Positions 19,401 through 28,488 of a stretch of DNA of 64,000 bases are shown one piece after another. The notes beneath the pieces were generated by a model, which saw only the letters and a program-made list of their open reading frames with translations, was not told where the DNA came from and made no database searches. The DNA comes from Stentor roeselii. Its lineage: Eukaryota; Ciliophora; Heterotrichea; Heterotrichida; Stentoridae. The stretch spans positions 92,820 to 156,819 of the forward strand of contig RSEH01000095.1 of assembly GCA_006503475.1 (NCBI GenBank). The letters run 5' to 3'. The number at the start of each line of letters is the position of its first letter. Position 1 is the stretch's first letter. A program made the position numbers and the translations under genes.

Positions 19401-20569
19401 TTTTTGATGCTCTTCAAGTTCATTTTTTAAGACCGTCGCTTAAATCGATTCCGATTACTATTGCTAGGGGGGCGAATATCTCGGAAAATCCGAATATTCC
19501 TGTTTTACCGATTTATTTGAGTGTTTCTCCGAATATGAAGTATAATATTTTGAGGTTTTCTGATAAGTATTCGATGGATGCACTTGTTGAGACTGGAAAA
19601 GTATTGGAAGAAGTTTTGGGGTCAGTAGTTTCAGGGAAAGTCCTAAAATTTTCCCTTGGTAACACCAGTTTCAAAAACAGCTTCCTTAAGCAAAAAGAAC
19701 TAGAAACTCTCGAGATTGAGAATCGAAAAGCCAAAGCAGAATCTCTAAGAAAACAAAGAAAAGCCCAGCTAGATGATTTTTTAAAACAAAAACGTGCTGA
19801 AATCGATAAACAAGAAGAAAACGAAGTGAAAGAAAAAGAGCTAAAAACCCAGCAAGAAAATAAAAAACAAATGGAAGCAGAAGAAAAAAGACAAAAAGCG
19901 AATTACGAGAAGAAAAAAATGATCGAAGAATGGAAATTCAAGAAAATTGAAGAAGAAAAAGAAAAAACTTTAAAACTCGAAAAGGAAAAAAAACCAGTAA
20001 AAAGTGCTTCACAGTCTTTACTTCCACTACTCAACAAGCGTCTGACAGAAATCACAAAAAAATCTAAAAAAGACGACCCAGTTCCAACTCCCAACACAAA
20101 AACCTCAAACCTAACTCTAAAAAAAGTTTTAAGTGAATCAAGGCGCCACGCTGAATTCGAGCAACGTCGAAAAGATCAATTTTTCGAGTACTTTAACCAA
20201 AGTCAAGTACGCGATCAGGTCTCTCAATACTCTTCATCATTAAAAGTTATTTTTATCCAGCAGTTAAAGCTTTCAATGAACACCTCAGACCCTGAATCCG
20301 GTCTCAACTTCAAAGGTCTTAACAAGTTCTGCCTTGATTATTCCATTCAACCGACACTGGTGACGACATCTTTCATCAACTCTTCCTTCAACCGTCTAAC
20401 AAAAGACAAAAACAAGTTCATCAACTTTGAAGACTTTTTAGAATTTTTAGCAGAAGTTTCATTTTCAGCTGAGTCCCTGAAAGAAAAAGATAATGACTCA
20501 GTTCTCTTCACTTCTCTGATGCGACATATGAAGATAACTCTCGAGAAGCCTCTTAAGAAGAAGTCTTAG
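16481..20569 (+). CDS. Large CH-domain, coiled-coil protein with EF-hand-like C-terminus, probably ciliary
   Basis: 1362 residues. Residues about 5-115 resemble the SPEF/CLAMP-type calponin-homology domain (FRSGQQFFPLL, then KLYNWKVIFKLL, then SDLIISLLERI). Residues 140-700 are all-helical, HEAT/ARM-like. Residues about 715-760 and 1100-1190 are charged coiled coils. Residues about 1270-1350 contain LNFKGLNKFCLDYSIQP and FINFEDFLEFLAEVSF, the C-terminal EF-hand-like pair seen in several axonemal proteins. SPEF-type CH domains bind microtubules in cilia and sperm tails. I see no adenylate-kinase domain, so it is not a plain SPEF2 orthologue. The coding strand switches between A/C-rich and G/T-rich third positions several times (A/C 16.5-17.0, G/T 17.4-17.9, A/C 18.5-18.9, G/T 19.15-19.6, A/C 19.65-20.5 kb). 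Confidence 0.8.
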   Translation: MEISETLAHYLKSLDLADPLKSEKTFKLSESDFELFRSGQQFFPLLKQLPIPESLSSQDLLKNFKSSTAKLYNWKVIFKLLSSINIEVDPDWQQQILNGDSDLIISLLERIMKKHKKLVSPSRARGKRPRLAPEGALYIETIDPKRELMMSNSCLEFLILSFCQSFEIPPKQAAGLLTQNNKFLAHIIVKGLKGSHEKVQNWLVLITSKFTKVKLLIENEINKGSLQLVLNAVKPALLSKQMKTIEKCADFLKLVFLEIDANDVLWDWLCNDTLELCALALKRSDEYVGASIARVFLALTAEQLFDVVSEKIKKFLENSEYLKSLQNLYMGLVGDKEKMKESGIVDFYLHFALSNVEVGKKEDKSKNYFGLGKVNLVICLWRDFYLEVNENANEILVEVKRLMKDCSINTKILLLGQLFDLIYRFYQEKHESASIVLKTLIFSLVENYENENLREFLIYNFILLMENIESLPIAAILDPLLKQIQYFQSIRFTVVDHEFFLTVSRHPKTSVENLVILLDILSKAFLEDLLYSKACEFSILYIIGTFFDKNPIAEYTFKLCDLTFSLISSADLEKFSKPSQKSGFPSKTASTSEVEININIAHRKRIIFDLFSKLIKLRNLELNEHIKKAALINNWTYKKTTKINLKGFEVLLGFFGDPEELIRAFEINAVEPYQESPQSEQNIVAYKPPAITGRAAEDIEKIKNQRKAALEKKAKLEEEHRKKQQKLYESAKNDVNNMLSKQEKIGILDKNDSILITSTPVEYFDLSQEPKNELEIIEKISKRFALPLKLLFNKYCKPVIIKQKPDLGSFDENHLNEAQIMNLLKGEQIVPQKLRREDALWVLKETCRRETGLDVLKISRKNFAFTLFQVAGNVFRDDDFFEITPLAARFYQMIVFFRSIEKSFKVYDEPDPGTADREVINFLNEKLKNDPGFPLPHCVFKCVDYEFEVNYSVPKVVKIKKAQKFSVEIIDSILFDALQVHFLRPSLKSIPITIARGANISENPNIPVLPIYLSVSPNMKYNILRFSDKYSMDALVETGKVLEEVLGSVVSGKVLKFSLGNTSFKNSFLKQKELETLEIENRKAKAESLRKQRKAQLDDFLKQKRAEIDKQEENEVKEKELKTQQENKKQMEAEEKRQKANYEKKKMIEEWKFKKIEEEKEKTLKLEKEKKPVKSASQSLLPLLNKRLTEITKKSKKDDPVPTPNTKTSNLTLKKVLSESRRHAEFEQRRKDQFFEYFNQSQVRDQVSQYSSSLKVIFIQQLKLSMNTSDPESGLNFKGLNKFCLDYSIQPTLVTTSFINSSFNRLTKDKNKFINFEDFLEFLAEVSFSAESLKEKDNDSVLFTSLMRHMKITLEKPLKKKS

Positions 20570-20578
20570 TCTAATTAA

Positions 20579-22006
20579 CTATGATTTAGTCATCAATCGT
20601 CGAATCTCATTCTTGTCAAGTCCTTTCGTCTCAACCATATCAATGCAGAAGTAAACAGTTCCTAACAGGTTAAGCCCTGCGAATATAAAGAAAGTGATAT
20701 ACATTCCTGCAGCTTCCAACACCAATGGAAAAGTAAAAACAACGATAAAAGCTGAAAACCAATTCACAAAAATGCAAATTCCGATCGCTCTTGTCGGAAG
20801 GATCTCTCCGCAATAAATCCAACAAATAGGTCCAATCGACGCTTCAAAACAAAAGATGAAAAGCATGATAAAGATTATTGAAGGAGCTGAACCTGCCTTA
20901 CTGAAAGGACTAGAAAAGAACCCCATTAAAAACAAACAAACAGTCATTCCAATCCCTCCATAAAATATCAGCTTTTTTCTTCCAACTTTTTCAATAAGTG
21001 GAAAAAGTCCTAAAGTAGATGCCATGTTCACGATTCCAACTATCAATGTAAAAACTCGCGCCATGAAGACTCCATCAGCGATTGAACTGAAGATTGTTGT
21101 GCTGTAGTTTAAAATCGCGTTTATTCCTGAAAATTGTTGGAAAAAGTTTATCATACATCCAAGTCGGATTAGTTTTCCAAGTTTGTTCTTGCAGAGAAGG
21201 ATGTCTGAGTAACTCGCCTCTTCTTCGCCTTTTCGAGTACCGTCTACACCCATTTCGACCATGCTTTTTTTGTTGGCGTCTTCGAGTCTTTTGAGGATTT
21301 TAGCGGCGGAACTTTCTTCGTATACTTGTTTTAGACTTTCTAAGGCTTTGTCGTAAACGGCTCTTTCTATCAGCCAGTTTGGAGTCTCGTGTTTGTAAAC
21401 CATCATGAAGCTTAGTAATTGGATCAGAGCGAAAATAGATTGAAAGGCGAAGACTACCATCCAGAGATAGTTTAAAGGGTTATTGTTGAAGTCTCCTGTT
21501 GGAAGCATTAGCGCAAGTGCGTATGAAATTACAATTCCCAGAGTCACTTGTAGCTGGACTATGCCTCCTACCTTGCCAGCTACAGCTAAAGGTGCTGTTT
21601 CGTTGATGTAGAGAGGGACGACACATGCGAAGATCCCTGAACAAAAGCCCAGCAGAAGTCTTCCTATTGCGAATGTTGCGGTTGTAGGAATAATTACGAT
21701 TCCTGAAGATATAAAAACTAAGAGATCAGTAAGCATCAAAGACTTACGCCTTCCGAACCTTTTCACCATATAGCCAGAAAAGAGCGCTCCAAACATCGCG
21801 CCTAAAGACATAAATGATGACATCAGCATGATGTAAGTCTTTTTTTCACTTCCACTCCAGCCAAGAGTAGCTGCAACTGAAGGCTGCGCGGAAGTGAAAA
21901 CTCCGATGTTATACCCGAAGATGAATGAACCCCAACTCGCGTTGAAGGCAAGTTTCCAAACTTTAGAGACGGAAAATCCTTGGCTTTGAAGGGCTTCTGA
22001 GGACAT
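20579..22006 (-). CDS. MFS sugar transporter (SLC2/hexose-transporter type)
   Basis: 475 residues with about 12 membrane segments. Family signatures in order: RFGRRKSL between TM2 and TM3, GRLLLGFCSGI...VPLYINETAP, HETPNWLIE (PESPRWL position), QQFSGINAILNYS in TM7, VGRKKL, and GPICWIYCGEILP in TM10. The glucose-transporter motif set is largely complete, so facilitated or proton-coupled hexose transport is likely; the substrate cannot be told from sequence. The start ATG is preceded by CTTATAA. Its stop codon lies only 9 bp from the stop of the convergent CH-domain gene, leaving no separate room for two 3' UTRs. Confidence 0.93.
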   Translation of the reverse strand: MSSEALQSQGFSVSKVWKLAFNASWGSFIFGYNIGVFTSAQPSVAATLGWSGSEKKTYIMLMSSFMSLGAMFGALFSGYMVKRFGRRKSLMLTDLLVFISSGIVIIPTTATFAIGRLLLGFCSGIFACVVPLYINETAPLAVAGKVGGIVQLQVTLGIVISYALALMLPTGDFNNNPLNYLWMVVFAFQSIFALIQLLSFMMVYKHETPNWLIERAVYDKALESLKQVYEESSAAKILKRLEDANKKSMVEMGVDGTRKGEEEASYSDILLCKNKLGKLIRLGCMINFFQQFSGINAILNYSTTIFSSIADGVFMARVFTLIVGIVNMASTLGLFPLIEKVGRKKLIFYGGIGMTVCLFLMGFFSSPFSKAGSAPSIIFIMLFIFCFEASIGPICWIYCGEILPTRAIGICIFVNWFSAFIVVFTFPLVLEAAGMYITFFIFAGLNLLGTVYFCIDMVETKGLDKNEIRRLMTKS

Positions 22007-22298
22007 TTATAAGTTCTAGAACTTTAAATTAACCAGTGGATAATTGAGAGAATAATCAACGATTTAGATAGTAGAAGAAATGTTAATCTTGAAGAAGATT
22101 ACAATATAATAAGATAAGTGAGAATAGTAAAGAAATAGTTTAAAGGCTTTCCAAGATAATTAATTCAACAGAAAATGGCCAAAGTAGGGTAGACCCAGTT
22201 TTGACTGTTCAAGAAATTTGTCAATGAACATGAGAAATGATTAAACCAGATTAAATAAGGTTTATTTCTATAAGTTTAAAAATCTTTACATCAAGTCT

Positions 22299-23807
22299 TT
22301 ACTGAATCTTCCGACTTATGCGAAAAGTTCTATTATTCACAGGCTGAGTATACTTATAAAATTCTCTGACCTTATCCCCAACAAGACACCTGATCAAATG
22401 AAAAAGTCCGATTTTCTCCCCTTCACCAGGGTCCATCTGATACAAGGCTGTGATTCTTTTAACTTCAGAGACAGTAATTTCCTTAACAACCTCAGAAAGT
22501 GCTGAAATTTTATCCTTAAGACCTGAAAACTGAAGATAAAATCCTTTCTCAGGACTTTCACTAACTTTTTCACAGTTTTCACCCTCATCAACACTTCTGC
22601 CATCAGCATACTGCCCGACACTTGACTGACTGATAGACCTGAGACGAGATCTGACATTTCTGTAAAGTTCTCTTTCATCTGAAATTGAGAATTTCGTTCT
22701 TTTATTTCTTATTTCTTTCTTCACCGCTTCTAACTTTTTCGTGAAATTTTCCATTTGCAGGTCTTTTTCAGCCATGGTAAGCAAAAACTGGCAGGAATCA
22801 TCATCAAAGAACTTAGGAAAAGATGAGAACGGGACACATTCATTCATTTTCCATAAAGACTTGATGATCCATCTTAACCCGTCACTTCTGACGTCTTTTC
22901 CATCTTTCAACGCGCGGCAATAAAGAGCGACCATTTCTTCTCGATGACTTTTAAGAGATTTTTTGCATTCCTGCTTTTTGGTCTTTGTTATTTGAAGCAA
23001 GCCTCGTAAGTCCTCGATTTTCCGAGAATGGTATTCATGGACTTCTTGGTAATGTTTATGCAGGTCTTGCTTTTGTTGTCGAAGTTTCTCTTTTTGAATG
23101 AAGTATCGACTTTCTTCCCCTGGCTTCAGCATTTTTTTTCGGGCTTTTTCACTGAAAAGTAGCTCTTGGGCTTCTTGAGTGCTGACTTTTTTCAGATTTT
23201 CTCCGTGATTTCTTTGGAATTCTTCTAAGTCTTTTCGAAGTTTCGTGAGTTTTGCTTGGTTTTCATTGAAAAAGGTTTTTAATTCAGTGATTTCTTGGTT
23301 TACTTTCAAGATTTTTACTTTTATTGAACTTTCAAGGTCCAGGTTCTGTTCAGTCGCTTGTCGTGTTTCACTGTTGGTCAGTTTTTTTTTTAACTTTTCA
23401 ATGACGATGATGCTGTTGAAGACTCTTTCGAAGCTGTCTGCTTTTGGAAGAGGTTCTTGTGTCTGGTTCAAGGAAACTGACCGAACTGAAACTCTTGAGT
23501 CGTTGATAAGAGTCGTTTTTCTCTTAAAGGTAAATTTTCGCTTTAGAGATGATTTTGGAGATTCGAGAATTTTCCAGTCTGATAACTTTTTTACTGAATC
23601 TTCATATTCTTCTTTTTTAGACTTTTTTGAAGAAGATGATTTTGACTGACGACCTCGAAGAATCGTTTTCAGCTGCTCGGTCGAACTGAAGGTTTTGTTC
23701 TTCGGCTTTTCTGTAGATACCTCGATTTCGTAGTCGATGAAATCTGGAGGACATACGAAGATGTCATTGTTTGGGACATAAACAGGTTTAAGTTTTATGG
23801 ATTTCAT
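22299..23807 (-). CDS. Coiled-coil protein of unknown function
   Basis: 502 residues from the first in-frame ATG (MKSIKLKPVYVPNND). A basic Ser-rich N-terminal third is followed by coiled coil (about 145-330). Then comes a compact block with GLRWIIKSLWKMNECVPF and FPKFFDDDSCQFLLTMAEK, and a second coiled coil. The GLRWII...FPxFxD block looks like a small conserved helical module, but I cannot name it. C-terminal residues LFHLIRCLVGDKVREFY may be another helix pair. No enzymatic motif. A cytoskeletal or ciliary role would fit the composition but is a guess. 158 bp separate it from the divergent macro-domain gene. Confidence 0.75.
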   Translation of the reverse strand: MKSIKLKPVYVPNNDIFVCPPDFIDYEIEVSTEKPKNKTFSSTEQLKTILRGRQSKSSSSKKSKKEEYEDSVKKLSDWKILESPKSSLKRKFTFKRKTTLINDSRVSVRSVSLNQTQEPLPKADSFERVFNSIIVIEKLKKKLTNSETRQATEQNLDLESSIKVKILKVNQEITELKTFFNENQAKLTKLRKDLEEFQRNHGENLKKVSTQEAQELLFSEKARKKMLKPGEESRYFIQKEKLRQQKQDLHKHYQEVHEYHSRKIEDLRGLLQITKTKKQECKKSLKSHREEMVALYCRALKDGKDVRSDGLRWIIKSLWKMNECVPFSSFPKFFDDDSCQFLLTMAEKDLQMENFTKKLEAVKKEIRNKRTKFSISDERELYRNVRSRLRSISQSSVGQYADGRSVDEGENCEKVSESPEKGFYLQFSGLKDKISALSEVVKEITVSEVKRITALYQMDPGEGEKIGLFHLIRCLVGDKVREFYKYTQPVNNRTFRISRKIQ

Positions 23808-23965
23808 GATTACCACAAACTTGCAGTTAATAAAGACGTTAAAAAAAAACTATTTAAAGTTATCTTCAATACAAATATCTTCAAATCTCCCAAAAAAGCA
23901 AAAATTTTCTTTATTCTCAAAAATTCCTTCAAAAGTTTTCCATTCAACCCAAATAAAACCAAGTA

Positions 23966-24634
23966 ATGGAAAAACCGAAAAACCCGAAAGAGCCAAAAGA
24001 AAAAAGATCAGAAAACATAAACCAAGTCACAGTAAAGCTTTTTTACGGCGACGTAATAAAAGTGCCTTCAAGTGTCTTAGTATGTCCGACCAACAAATCT
24101 CTTCAGCGCAATTCGGGAATGACGGAGCACATCATCAGGTCAGCAGGTGCCCGAGTGCACTACGACAAGAACAACTGGAGACGTGAAAACGAAGCCTTAG
24201 GCGAGGGTGGAATTTTCGTGAACGGTGGTGGAAATATCCCGGTAAACCACATTTTCTTCACCAACGTTCCAGTCTGCAACAAAAGCAACCCAGAGCCGCA
24301 GGTAAAGCTTTTCATTTCCAGAATTCTTCAGAAGCTAGAAGAACTCCAAGCCGGCACCATAACAGTCCCTTGTCTTCCCAGAGAAGCTTATGGATACCTT
24401 CCTGAAAATTGCGCTTTTGGGTACTTATCAGCTCTTCAGGAATACCTTTCAAATACCCCTCATTCTCAGTTAAAAGAAGTGAAAATCGTCACCATTGACA
24501 AACAAGCGACTAAAATTTTCCTTGAAGAGTTTGATAGAAGGTTTGGAGAGAAAAAGGAAAAAAAAGGAATTTTTAGCTTTTTGAAGAGAAAAAAGAAGAA
24601 AGAAGGTGATGACTTGAATATTGAACTTAAATAG
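23966..24634 (+). CDS. Macro-domain (ADP-ribose-binding) protein
   Basis: 222 residues. VTVKLFYGDVIKVPSSVLVC followed by PTNKSLQRNSGMTEHIIRSAG is the macro-domain start: GDI strand, PxN where most have NAxN, then a glycine-containing turn and helix. EGGIFVNGGGNIPVNHIFF and ITVPCLPREAYGYLPENCAFGYLSAL follow the later strands and the ligand loop. Macro domains bind ADP-ribose, and some hydrolyse it from proteins. The second Asn of the NAAN loop appears replaced (PTNK), so activity is uncertain. A Lys-rich C-terminal tail of about 30 residues follows. An overlapping reading frame from 23797 lacks domain content and was rejected. The start ATG is preceded by AAGTA. Confidence 0.85.
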   Translation: MEKPKNPKEPKEKRSENINQVTVKLFYGDVIKVPSSVLVCPTNKSLQRNSGMTEHIIRSAGARVHYDKNNWRRENEALGEGGIFVNGGGNIPVNHIFFTNVPVCNKSNPEPQVKLFISRILQKLEELQAGTITVPCLPREAYGYLPENCAFGYLSALQEYLSNTPHSQLKEVKIVTIDKQATKIFLEEFDRRFGEKKEKKGIFSFLKRKKKKEGDDLNIELK

Positions 24635-24672
24635 TAAAGGATATTGATTAGTGTTTAAAGATTTATAAACTC

Positions 24673-25563
24673 ATGTTTCCAAAAATCGGAAATTTTTCTA
24701 ATAGCGCTTATTACAGCAAGCCGAGTACTCAGATATTCTCAAATAGTCCTAAACTTTACCCTCACTATGGAAAAGTCTACGCATTGCCTAGGCCTTACTA
24801 CAGTCAATACCCCAACCCAGTCTCTAACGAGCGATCTTTTTACCTCGAAAAGACTGACAGAATTCGAGAAAAAGCCTTGGAAAGGAAAATGCTTTTAGCG
24901 AAAAGTCGTCAAATTTCAATAGAAAAGGAAAAAGTCCGAGATGAAGTCTTTAAACTTTACAATATCAACATTTCCAACTATGAACTCAGAAGACTCAGTT
25001 ATGAACAACTCTTGACAAAAGTCGTTAAAATTCATCAAAAGTTCAAAGAAAACACTGCTGCTCTCATCATTCAGCAGGCCTGGAAAAACTATATCTTAAG
25101 AAAAGACCCTAACTATATCAAAAGGATTCAACTTGCAAGAAGACTCGCGAAAATCAAAATGAAAAAGTTTAACAGAGAAGAAGCTGCTCTTATCATTCAA
25201 AGGGTTTATAAAGGATTCAAAGTTCGACAGGATTTCATGATGGTCAGGGGAAGGTTCAGAATAGGAAAAACTATTGATTTCTTTGATGATGTTAGAAATA
25301 AACTTAAAGTTGATAGTGCGAAAATCATCTGGGCTTATTGGCTTGTTTATAGAGAAAAAAAAGTAAATTATATTTAGAGGAAAATTGAAGCTCAGAAGAC
25401 TGTGGAAAGGAAAAAAATTGAAAAAGAACAGGAAAAAGTAAGGGAAGAAGAATTTAAAAAACTTCAGGCTAGGAATAGTTTAACTTCGAAAAAAATCAGT
25501 TCTCAGTTGGAGGGTAAACTTAAGAAATCAACGACGATGACTAAGTCTCCTAAGAAAAAGTAA
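24673..25563 (+). CDS. IQ-motif protein; one 15-nt intron (25363-25377)
   Basis: The CDS is join(24673..25362, 25378..25563), 291 residues. The unspliced frame ends in TAG inside the intron. Splicing adds a 61-residue charged coiled coil (RKIEAQKTVERKK...) ending in TAA. Two clear IQ motifs bind calmodulin-type proteins: AALIIQQAWKNYILRKD (about 133-149) and AALIIQRVYKGFKVRQDF (about 175-192). A third weak one follows (AKIIWAYWLVYREKK), directly at the splice site. The N-terminus is Tyr/Pro-rich and disordered. Likely calcium-responsive cytoskeletal or ciliary protein; calmodulin and centrins are the expected partners. Confidence 0.88.
25363..25377 (+). other. 15-nt spliceosomal intron
   Basis: GTAAATTATATTTAG, A at position 10. 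It is phase 0, so if retained it would stop translation at its own TAG. Confidence 0.88.
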
Positions 25564-25832
25564 CTTTTTAATTAAGAACTTTTAAGTTATATGATTTTCA
25601 GTGTTTTTTTCAGGATTAGTAATGTGAAATTAACTGAGAGAAGTTCATCATTCCGTTAAAAACAAATCTTTAAATAAACCAAATAATTCTCAACATCAGT
25701 AAGCTTAAAAATCTAAATAAAACTTAAATAATTTCAACTTCAACAAAAATCCTAACAACCCAGACCCAATCCCATCCATCACCTCCCTATTCCAAAACCT
25801 TTCAAATTCTCAAATCATTAAGTCAGTAAAAA

Positions 25833-26699
25833 ATGGACCGTCTATCCCCTCTAATCTCCTTCACCTGTTTTTACACAATTCTAGGAGTCTCAAACCATTT
25901 CCTCACAAAAGCTCCATCAACTCTTCCATTGAAAAAGCAGCGTGACTACCAAGGCCAGCACATATCCCTGATCCACTCAGTCCTTTCAATAATAATATGC
26001 CTTTACGTTTACCTAAAAGAAGGTGGAATCGATTACCTTGCCTCAACAAATCAATGGCATTTGTTAGTGATTGGAGTAATTTTCACTCAGCACTCTTTGG
26101 GTTACTTTTTTTACGACATGGTCTACGCGGAGGTCTTTTCTCTTCACGACTGGGCGATGAAGACTCATCACATCTGTGTCCTGCTCGGGGGCACTGTGAT
26201 GTACATGGCTGAGACAGGCGGCTCTCCTGCGACAAGTAATTGAAAAATAGTTTGCATTCTTATCACTGAAGGCTCGAACCCTTGCATGATGCTGAGGAAG
26301 ATAATGAAAGCGAAGGAATTGCAGAAAACTGGGATTTATCGAATTATTGAATTGACTTTTGTTGTTTCTTTTATCTTCTTGAGGTCGGTCTTGTGCACTT
26401 TTATCAATTATAACATGTGGCTTACTCAACTGTCTTTTGTTACTAAGGTCAGCATTTCTGTTACTTATGCTGTCGGGTTCTTTTGGATTTTCACTATTTT
26501 AAGTATTGCTATCAAGGAAATGCCGGATCGTCATTGGACTACTAGAGTACTTGCATATGCACTGCAGATTGTTAACAGGTTTAAGAGGTACTGTGTTGCG
26601 ATTACCTTTATTTGGGCTTTGGTCTTGCCTAACGTCTTGACACAGCATCTTGGATTTTCATTCATAAACCTAAAAATAAGATCCTTTACAGTCTTCTAA
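25833..26699 (+). CDS. TLC-domain multi-pass membrane protein; one 15-nt intron (26236-26250)
   Basis: The CDS is join(25833..26235, 26251..26699), 283 residues. Splicing removes an in-frame TGA and joins GGSPAT to ICILITEGSNP in phase 1. The protein has about six or seven membrane helices. DWAMKTHHICVLLGG with its HH pair, LITEGSNPCMMLRKIM and the later aromatic helices follow the TRAM-LAG1-CLN8 (TLC) order; TLC proteins act in sphingolipid synthesis or membrane-lipid handling. It is closer to the small TLCD4-type proteins than to ceramide synthases, judging by length. The 5' flank is nearly G-free. The next gene's ATG lies only 5 bp after the stop. Confidence 0.85.
26236..26250 (+). other. 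15-nt spliceosomal intron
   Basis: GTAATTGAAAAATAG, A at position 10, phase 1. Removal restores the TLC frame across the TGA. Confidence 0.88.
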
Positions 26700-26704
26700 T
26701 AAAT

Positions 26705-28471
26705 ATGTTCAAGGCTTCTTTGAGACTTTTAAGCAAGACTGATAAGATTCTCAACGAATCATCATTAGACTATTTAAGAATCCTAAAGAGCCTGAAGCAA
26801 TCACAACTTAAAGTAAAATTACTACTAATAAAAGAATTCAATGCCCCGAAGAATAACTTCTCATCGATACCAGACAGAGATAAACTGAAATTTTCAGCCA
26901 ACAGATCTGCCACTAAAGAAAAAACTTACTGGTTTAGAAATGAAAATAAAACCTGCTTCCAAAGCGTACTAATGGAAAATGATTCACTCTGGACTCTCGA
27001 AATGGCCGGACATATTTTCCAGGTTTTAAATACATACTTCAAAGATGAAATCTCTATTTTTGATGAAAAAATCAATCAACTCTTAATAAATATCACCGAA
27101 AACCTGGAAAAATGTGATATTTGTACCCTTGCAATGGTGATAGAGTCATCAATAACTAAAAATTCAACTTTTTTTCCAGTTATTTCTCAAGCGTTTTCAG
27201 AAAAGTTTAAAAATGAGAAAGATTGGGAAATCTTTTCTTTGGATGAACTTTTTTATATTTTTAAAGTCATAAATGACGGTTTAATCGATTGGAAAGTAAA
27301 TCCTGAAAATTGCAAAAAGATGTTTGAAAGAATTATGTATCATGCTGACAACAATTTTATTAACGAGTTAAATATAATTGAAGAATTTATTTCATATCAA
27401 AGTTTGAATGATTGTGAGTATCTCAAAGATTTACATCGTTTAATTGGTTTGAAAATTTATGAATCACTCACTTTTTCAGGGACTTGGAAATTATATGATG
27501 CAACTATGATTTACTTAAAGGTTTTAAAAGTTTTATTGGTACCAAGAGAAGTTAAGAATTTTTTGTCTAACATTTTAATAAATAACTTGTTCCAATTATT
27601 CCTGAGAGTGGAAAAAACATACAACTCATATCAAGATTTTACTCTAATTTCTTCTATATGCTCATTGATGATCAGATTGAGGATTTTTTCCCCTGATATA
27701 CTTATTAGGCTTTACTTGATGATAGGAACTGAAAATTATGAAATGAGTCAGAAATACCATTACGGAAAACTTTTAGAAGTCTATGCATTTTTTAATATCC
27801 GAGATTGGTTTATTTATTCCAAAGTTGAAACAAAGCAAAATCTTGATCAAATTATTGATAATTTACTAGAAAAAGAGATAAAGTACAGTGAATCGCTCAT
27901 TGAAAAAAAAGGTTCACTCAGAATCTTTAAACATTTAACTTCATTTCTGTGGTCTTTCTTCATATTAAACCCACAAAAATCGATTGACTATTCAGCATTC
28001 ATTAACTACCTAAACAATCAAGATATTGTTCTTTCTTATAGCCTTAATAAAAAAATCACAATTGTTAGAAACTACATCAAACACATCCTCAAACATGACC
28101 AGGAGTTGAAAACTTTTGAGTATAACTCCATTAAACTGCCAGAATTTAATAAAGACAACGATTCCGAAATAATCAAAGAATTCAAAAACGAAGTCGCTGA
28201 AATAATCGACAGTCGATTAAAACCTGACTTGAAAGTTGAAGACATGGAAGTTGACTTTTTAAACCCTGATCGAAAACTAGCTGTTTTTTTAGTAACCAAC
28301 AAAAATTCAACAAAATTTGATGATAAAGTCATCACCTTAGGCGACCAACTTCTAACCAATAAAATATTAACCAGCCTCAAATACAAAGTTGAAAAAGTCG
28401 ATATTGAAGACTTGATAAACTACAACGAAGGAAATCAAAATTCCATTCTTTTAAGGTTAAAAAATTCCTAG
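26705..28471 (+). CDS. RAP-domain-like protein, probably mitochondrial RNA-binding
   Basis: 588 residues, ATG in TAATAAATATG just 5 bp after the previous stop. The N-terminus (MFKASLRLLSKTDK) is basic and amphipathic, like a mitochondrial presequence. The body is helical and Leu/Ile/Asn-rich, as in FASTK/OPR-type repeat proteins. The last 75 residues (RKLAVFLVTNKNSTKF, LLTNKILTSLKYKVEKVDIEDL) fit a RAP domain: beta strand, then the L-x-x-x-x-L-x-x-x-Gy-x-V-x-x-V-x-x-x-x-W/L pattern. RAP proteins process or stabilise organelle RNAs. The final assignment is an inference from composition and the C-terminal pattern. Confidence 0.6.
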   Translation: MFKASLRLLSKTDKILNESSLDYLRILKSLKQSQLKVKLLLIKEFNAPKNNFSSIPDRDKLKFSANRSATKEKTYWFRNENKTCFQSVLMENDSLWTLEMAGHIFQVLNTYFKDEISIFDEKINQLLINITENLEKCDICTLAMVIESSITKNSTFFPVISQAFSEKFKNEKDWEIFSLDELFYIFKVINDGLIDWKVNPENCKKMFERIMYHADNNFINELNIIEEFISYQSLNDCEYLKDLHRLIGLKIYESLTFSGTWKLYDATMIYLKVLKVLLVPREVKNFLSNILINNLFQLFLRVEKTYNSYQDFTLISSICSLMIRLRIFSPDILIRLYLMIGTENYEMSQKYHYGKLLEVYAFFNIRDWFIYSKVETKQNLDQIIDNLLEKEIKYSESLIEKKGSLRIFKHLTSFLWSFFILNPQKSIDYSAFINYLNNQDIVLSYSLNKKITIVRNYIKHILKHDQELKTFEYNSIKLPEFNKDNDSEIIKEFKNEVAEIIDSRLKPDLKVEDMEVDFLNPDRKLAVFLVTNKNSTKFDDKVITLGDQLLTNKILTSLKYKVEKVDIEDLINYNEGNQNSILLRLKNS

Positions 28472-28488
28472 CTAGTCTAACAATAATA

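Noticed and set aside
23797-24186. 129-codon plus-strand frame overlapping the macro-domain gene start
   Set aside because: Low-complexity basic translation, no motif, and the macro domain in the other frame is clear.
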